From contig CAYFFQ010000027.1 in NCBI GenBank assembly GCA_964342465.1, positions 1 through 18,794 on the forward strand: DNA of 18,794 nt. Direction: 5' to 3'. The stretch is from MGIIb-Q1 sp964342465 (GTDB lineage Archaea > Thermoplasmatota > Poseidoniia > Poseidoniales > Thalassarchaeaceae). Position numbers and translations under genes: made by a program. Below the pieces are notes generated by a model. It saw only the letters and a list, made by a program, of their open reading frames with translations, was not told where the DNA came from and did not search any database. This document shows positions 15,721 to 18,794 of this stretch, one piece after another; position 1 is the stretch's first letter; each line of letters opens with the position of its first letter.

Positions 15721-16170
15721 TTACGATTCATAGACCCAACGTTCAGCGTCTGGGGTCCACTCGACGAGACCATCTGGGAACCAGAGGCCGAGTTCGAATT
15801 CCGCAGTCTCCTCGGCATCGCTGCCGTGGATGATGTTGTGGCCTATGTCCATGGCGAAATCGCCGCGTATGGTTCCCGGAGCCGCTTTTCGGCCATCTGT
15901 CGGACCGATGATGTTGCGAGCCACCGAAATCGCATCAGCACCCCTCCATGCCATCGCCACGACTGGGCCGGAGGTGATGAACTTCAGCAGACCGGGATAG
16001 AACGGTCTCTCCTTGTGCACGGCGTAGTGGGTAGATGCCAATTCTTCGGACGGAACAACCTGCTTCAGACCGACCAAGCGGAGTCCTTTCTGCTCGAATC
16101 TCTTCAGAATCTCTCCCACCAGACCGCGTTGTACGCCGTCCGGTTTCACCATCACGAATGTCGTCTGCAT
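15721..16170 (-). CDS. ndk: Nucleoside diphosphate kinase
   Basis: Transfers the gamma phosphate from ATP to nucleoside diphosphates through a phosphohistidine, maintaining NTP and dNTP pools. The 149-residue length and pattern are standard: TFVMVKPDGVQRGLVGEI at the N-terminus, and catalytic H115 in NIIHGSDAEETAEFELGLWF. The true start is the ATG at 16170 with aggg a few bases upstream. The open frame can be extended through the run of N, but that is meaningless. It lies between rpl24e and infB, as in many euryarchaea. Confidence 0.97.
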   Translation of the reverse strand: MQTTFVMVKPDGVQRGLVGEILKRFEQKGLRLVGLKQVVPSEELASTHYAVHKERPFYPGLLKFITSGPVVAMAWRGADAISVARNIIGPTDGRKAAPGTIRGDFAMDIGHNIIHGSDAEETAEFELGLWFPDGLVEWTPDAERWVYES

Positions 16171-16220
16171 GATTATCCCTGCGCGGCCGTGAGGCCTCTC
16201 CTGTTTAAGAGAAACGCTCA

Positions 16221-16320
16221 NNNNNNNNNNNNNNNNNNNNNNNNNNNNNNNNNNNNNNNNNNNNNNNNNNNNNNNNNNNNNNNNNNNNNNNNNNNNNNNN
16301 NNNNNNNNNNNNNNNNNNNN
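16221..16320. other. Assembly gap of 100 N
   Basis: Exactly 100 undetermined bases, the usual placeholder for a gap of unknown length. It lies between the starts of ndk and the end of rpl24e. The flanking genes are normal neighbours in archaea, so the join is probably right. Confidence 0.98.
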
Positions 16321-16390
16321 ATGAACCCCACTCATCCCGAAAAGGGGGAATAATTGCGAGGAAGACTCAATTCACCGCGGTGAAGAGAGA

Positions 16391-16582
16391 TTACTGAATG
16401 CCGCCCTTGACATAGTGGCGCGTCCACTTCACCTTGCGAGAGTTCCGCTTCAGGTTGACCATGTTCTTGCGCGCCTTGCTGTTCTTGAACCACCAGACGG
16501 TTCCATCACGCTTGATGTACATGGTACCGGTGCCCGGCTCGATTTCATCCCCACTGAAGGAACAGACTCTTCGCTCAGGCAT
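16391..16582 (-). CDS. rpl24e: Ribosomal protein eL24 (L24e), zinc-ligand-poor form
   Basis: A small protein of the large ribosomal subunit. The 63 residues match the family in CSFSGDEIEPGTGTMYIKRDG, KNSKARKNMVNLKRNSRKVKWT. Family members normally carry four Cys (CSFCG and FCSSKCEKNM). Here only the first remains: the second is Ser, and the later pair is Lys and Ala, so zinc binding is lost. The ATG at 16582 follows the rps28e stop by one base, with ggagg inside rps28e as ribosome site. The GTG at 16612 would add ten residues but is unlikely. Confidence 0.93.
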   Translation of the reverse strand: MPERRVCSFSGDEIEPGTGTMYIKRDGTVWWFKNSKARKNMVNLKRNSRKVKWTRHYVKGGIQ

Positions 16583-16583
16583 T

Positions 16584-16799
16584 TCATCGGCCTCCGAGTT
16601 TTCTCGCTTCACGTCCGGTGTCCCTGAGCATCAAGACATCACCGACTCGAATCGGGCCGAGGACGTTTCTGGTGATGATTCTCCCCACATCCCTCGGGTT
16701 GGGTGCATCATTGACACGAACCTTGACCTGAGTCGCCTCGCCGGTCATTCCGGTTCTGCCGACGATTTCCACCACTTCTGCTGGCCAACCGTCTGCCAT
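16584..16799 (-). CDS. rps28e: Ribosomal protein eS28 (S28e)
   Basis: A 71-residue small-subunit protein of normal length, with the family pattern AEVVEIVGRTGMTGEATQVKVRV, GRIITRNVLGPIRVGDVLMLRDTGREARKL. The ATG is preceded by gaggtgat. It sits 10 bases after rpl7ae and is directly coupled to rpl24e. Confidence 0.97.
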   Translation of the reverse strand: MADGWPAEVVEIVGRTGMTGEATQVKVRVNDAPNPRDVGRIITRNVLGPIRVGDVLMLRDTGREARKLGGR

Positions 16800-16809
16800 T
16801 CAAATCACC

Positions 16810-17190
16810 TCAGTTCCCTGCGAGTTCCTTGGCCGAGTTCACGACGGCGGAGAAATCTGAACCAGCACCTTCGCTGTCAATGACTGCGATGGCTGAGGTT
16901 GGTCGCCCGGAAGGTAGACCAGCATACGCTCCGAGTTCCTCCTGTTTAGCGACATAGATGTAGGGGATCCCCCGCTCCTTGCAGATCATCGGAATCGGCA
17001 TCATCATCTCACCGGGATTGATGTCAGCGGCCATGACGACTAGTTTTGCATCGCCTCGCTCGCACACCTTGATCACCTCGTTCATTCCCTTCTTGAAGCG
17101 GCTGCCCCCGCTCTTGGCCAAATCCTCCACCATTTGGTAGACGGTCCTCTGCACATCGGCAGGCGTCTCAAAATCAACATACACGCTCAT
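16810..17190 (-). CDS. rpl7ae: Ribosomal protein eL8 / L7Ae, kink-turn RNA-binding protein
   Basis: A 126-residue RNA-binding protein of the large subunit that in archaea also serves box C/D and H/ACA RNPs and RNase P. The core KKGMNEVIKVCERGDAKLVVMAADINP and MICKERGIPYIYV is characteristic. The start ATG at 17190 has aggagga upstream. The longer open frame to 17283 contains the promoter and is not coding. It is the first gene of the rpl7ae-rps28e-rpl24e cluster, with its own TATA box. Confidence 0.97.
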   Translation of the reverse strand: MSVYVDFETPADVQRTVYQMVEDLAKSGGSRFKKGMNEVIKVCERGDAKLVVMAADINPGEMMMPIPMICKERGIPYIYVAKQEELGAYAGLPSGRPTSAIAVIDSEGAGSDFSAVVNSAKELAGN

Positions 17191-17234
17191 TGGATACACT
17201 CCTCCTGTTAGGTGGCCTCGCCGAGGGCGTGGTC

Positions 17235-17243
17235 CGTATAAAC
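17235..17243 (-). promoter_or_regulatory. TATA box of the rpl7ae cluster
   Basis: The minus strand reads gtttatacg, a good archaeal TATA box, 45-53 bases before the rpl7ae ATG. Initiation about 25 bases downstream would leave a short leader containing the aggagga ribosome site. Confidence 0.6.
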
Positions 17244-17279
17244 GCACCGGATTCACAGAGGCAGAGGCATAACCCGAGT

Positions 17280-18224
17280 TCACAGGTTCAATCTCTCCAA
17301 GATACTACGCACACCTCTGGCCAATGCCGGTGCGGAGGAGACCACTGCTCGAGGATTGCGGGCTATCGAGTCAGTAGCGTGAATTCCGCTGACATGGTCA
17401 TCCAACCTTGTGATAGCCCCCCCGGTGAACAACCCATGTGTGCAGGCCGCGTGCACCTCCCGTGCCCCTTGTGATAGCAGTGCATCACTCGCCTTGCAAA
17501 TCGTACCCCCTGTGCTAATCATGTCATCCACAATCGCCACAACCGCCCCTCTGACATCCAAATCCTTCGGTTTATGTTCGATGGTATGAGCATCAATGCG
17601 GGTTTTTTCAAGGTATGAGAACTTGCAACCGATGAGGTTGGCGACATGTGAGGCGCGCTCAATCGCCCCCTTGTCTGGACTGAGAATGAAGTCTGGGGAG
17701 ATAGCGGCTTTCAGATGGTCAGCCACCTCCGGCATGGCGGTGACGAATTCGACCGGAACCTCGGCATCATTGAGAACCGAAGGTGCGTGAAGGTCGAGAA
17801 CCACCAGACCATCTATGTGACGGGCCAATAGACGGGTGATGAGTGCCGCTGAGATGACCTCTCCCCGCTGAAACCGTTTGTCCTGTCTGCTATAACCGAA
17901 ATATGGAATCGCCAGTATGATTCCGGCGCCGATGTCATCGAGGGTTTCCGGCCCCTCTCCTTCGAGGTTCTTCATGTCACCTCTCCGTACATCGTAGACC
18001 GCCTCAAGCATCAGCAGAGCTTCCACGATTCCTTCATCGGGAAAAGTGGTGGCGACGACCACCACAGGTTCAGACCTCACCGCCTCGATGCTTTCCGCGG
18101 GTATTGCCACATAGGCTTCCGAATCCGGAAATCTGCGAGCCACCAATGCGTGATGCTCCCAGCCGAGCAGGTTGGCTAGAGTAGTTGCGAGGGCTCCGTC
18201 GATGCTCCCAGAGACTACCGGCAA
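17280..18224 (-). CDS. prs: Ribose-phosphate pyrophosphokinase (PRPP synthetase)
   Basis: Makes phosphoribosyl pyrophosphate from ribose 5-phosphate and ATP for nucleotide, His and Trp synthesis. The 314 residues show IPYFGYSRQDKRFQRGEVIS (106-125), DLHAPS (144-149), LSPDKGAIERA (181-191), and the PRPP-binding loop IVDDMISTGGTI (231-242). The region at 80-98 (RRGDMKNLEGEGPETLDDI) is an acidic insertion compared with typical relatives. The start is TTG at 18224; an in-frame stop lies shortly upstream with no other start, and gaggg precedes it. The rpl7ae promoter lies in the 89 bases after its stop. Confidence 0.95.
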   Translation of the reverse strand: MPVVSGSIDGALATTLANLLGWEHHALVARRFPDSEAYVAIPAESIEAVRSEPVVVVATTFPDEGIVEALLMLEAVYDVRRGDMKNLEGEGPETLDDIGAGIILAIPYFGYSRQDKRFQRGEVISAALITRLLARHIDGLVVLDLHAPSVLNDAEVPVEFVTAMPEVADHLKAAISPDFILSPDKGAIERASHVANLIGCKFSYLEKTRIDAHTIEHKPKDLDVRGAVVAIVDDMISTGGTICKASDALLSQGAREVHAACTHGLFTGGAITRLDDHVSGIHATDSIARNPRAVVSSAPALARGVRSILERLNL

Positions 18225-18440
18225 TCCACTCCCTCGAAGATTGCGAAACGCACCCCGTTCATCTCCTTTGCTGAAGCAACAGCGGGACGTGACTAACCCA
18301 GTGGCGGTATCCGAGATGCAGCCCCTCCGCCAGATTCAGATGAACTGGGAAGCAGACCTTCCTGTCCGTTTCCAATAATCGCAGACCACCAGATTTCCAA
18401 CCGCAAATTCGTTACCACCCCCTCCTTAATATGCCGAGGT

Positions 18441-18484
18441 GATGAGTTCAGAAGCGATGAAAAATCGAGTGGATTAGCGCGCCT
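18441..18484 (+). repeat. Possible diverged, deleted copy of the left-end repeat
   Basis: gatgagttcagaa, then cgatgaaaaatcga, then ttagcgcgcc occur in the same order as gatggttcagaa, cgatgaaaagtcga and ccagcgccaac in bases 184-271, with about 24 bases missing between the first two blocks. The likeness is partial and was judged by eye. Confidence 0.3.
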
Positions 18485-18603
18485 TCCGAGAACCCATGAC
18501 CCCTACGGTGCAGGTTCCAAGGGGTTGGAGTGACCGGTCAGAGTTGTCCGTTCACTCACACTTTCAATCAATGTGGAATACGATAAATGGGTTTTCCTGC
18601 CCG

Positions 18604-18704
18604 AGAACCGCGAGTTCTATGCAGAGAAGGGCGGGTTATCAAGCGATGTTTCATGCGACAGCACCTCAAAATAATCAATGATGGAGGGTGCTGTCGCCCC
18701 GCCC
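18604..18704. other. Nested inverted repeat, possible structured RNA
   Basis: gcgacagcacc (18655-18665) is perfectly complementary to ggtgctgtcgc (18687-18697) around a 21-base A/T-rich loop. Directly outside on the right, cccgccc (18698-18704) pairs with gggcggg at 18629-18635, leaving a 19-base bulge on the left. A small hairpin, agaac-cgcga-gttct (18604-18618), lies upstream. Together these give 18 paired bases in the main stem. Confidence 0.5.
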
Positions 18705-18794
18705 GCATTTCAACGAACTCGCATTCAGCAAACATGAGGAAGGTGCGCGCGCCGGGAGGAGAGCGTTTCCCAATCAATCGTCGTTCGAATCTCC

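Larger units (their letters stand above)
18225..18794. other. Gene-poor end with structured inverted repeats
   Basis: No recognisable gene. Small frames on both strands (for example 18496-18681 plus and 18568-18777 minus) overlap one another and resemble nothing known. A frame beginning with ATG at 18734 runs off the window end (MRKVRAPGGERFPINRRSNL) and could be the start of a gene; this cannot be judged. An imperfect stem pairs cccagtggcgg at about 18298-18308 with ccgcc and actggg near 18328-18351. A stronger nested stem is annotated separately. Confidence 0.5.

Noticed and set aside
15715..16353. Open frames on both strands reading through the run of N
   Set aside because: Undetermined bases contain no stops by construction, so the extensions are artefacts.
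18438..18500. Possible box C (ggtgatga) of a C/D guide RNA
   Set aside because: No ctga D box lies at a suitable distance downstream, and the segment is better explained as a diverged repeat copy.
18781..18794. tRNA T-loop-like gttcgaatc at the window end
   Set aside because: The flanking bases do not form the 5-base T stem and no anticodon or acceptor arm is found on either strand.

Overview
The window looks like the chromosome of a euryarchaeon, most likely a marine Group II (Poseidoniia-type) or related Thermoplasmatota lineage. This placement is inferred from content and is not backed by a phylogeny. The evidence is: the archaeal gene order rpl7ae-rps28e-rpl24e-ndk-infB with an archaeal-type IF5B; purine-rich Shine-Dalgarno sites plus TATA-type promoters; an eL24 lacking most zinc ligands; and a large surface protein with Asp-rich calcium-type repeats and a C-terminal GWTMEQW tail, which I associate with Group II archaea.

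Layout, plus-strand half. Bases 1-600 carry no gene but contain three copies of a repeat bounded by inverted arms. Next come a CPC-type heavy-metal P-type ATPase (601-3348), a winged-helix regulator (3309-3884), a protein with three zinc ribbons (3894-4319) and a roughly 900-residue coiled-coil protein with a proline-rich tail (about 4516-7272). A 364-base C-rich repeat spacer follows, then a membrane-anchored surface protein (7637-10141): signal peptide, putative beta-propeller, Asp-rich repeats, one transmembrane helix and a cytoplasmic tail. A macrodomain gene with A/T-rich codon use unlike its neighbours (10274-10825) is preceded by two mutually exclusive hairpins and looks acquired.

Layout, minus-strand half, read right to left. 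A PRPP synthetase (18224-17280) is followed by a promoter and the translation cluster rpl7ae-rps28e-rpl24e, an assembly gap of 100 N (16221-16320), ndk and infB. A MoxR AAA+ ATPase, a ParA/Soj-type ATPase, a small ribbon-helix-helix-like protein and an 87-residue protein coupled to it by a GTGA overlap complete the strand. The ParA gene, the small DNA-binding-like gene and the direct repeats between them resemble a DNA partition module, although a toxin-antitoxin reading of the last two genes is also possible.

The distal end (18225-18794) has no convincing gene. It does contain a strong nested inverted repeat (18604-18704) that could be a structured RNA, and a possible diverged copy of the left-end repeat. 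The least explained items are the inverted-arm repeat family, the ParA-RHH cassette with its direct repeats, the macrodomain island with alternative hairpins, and the nested stem at the right end.
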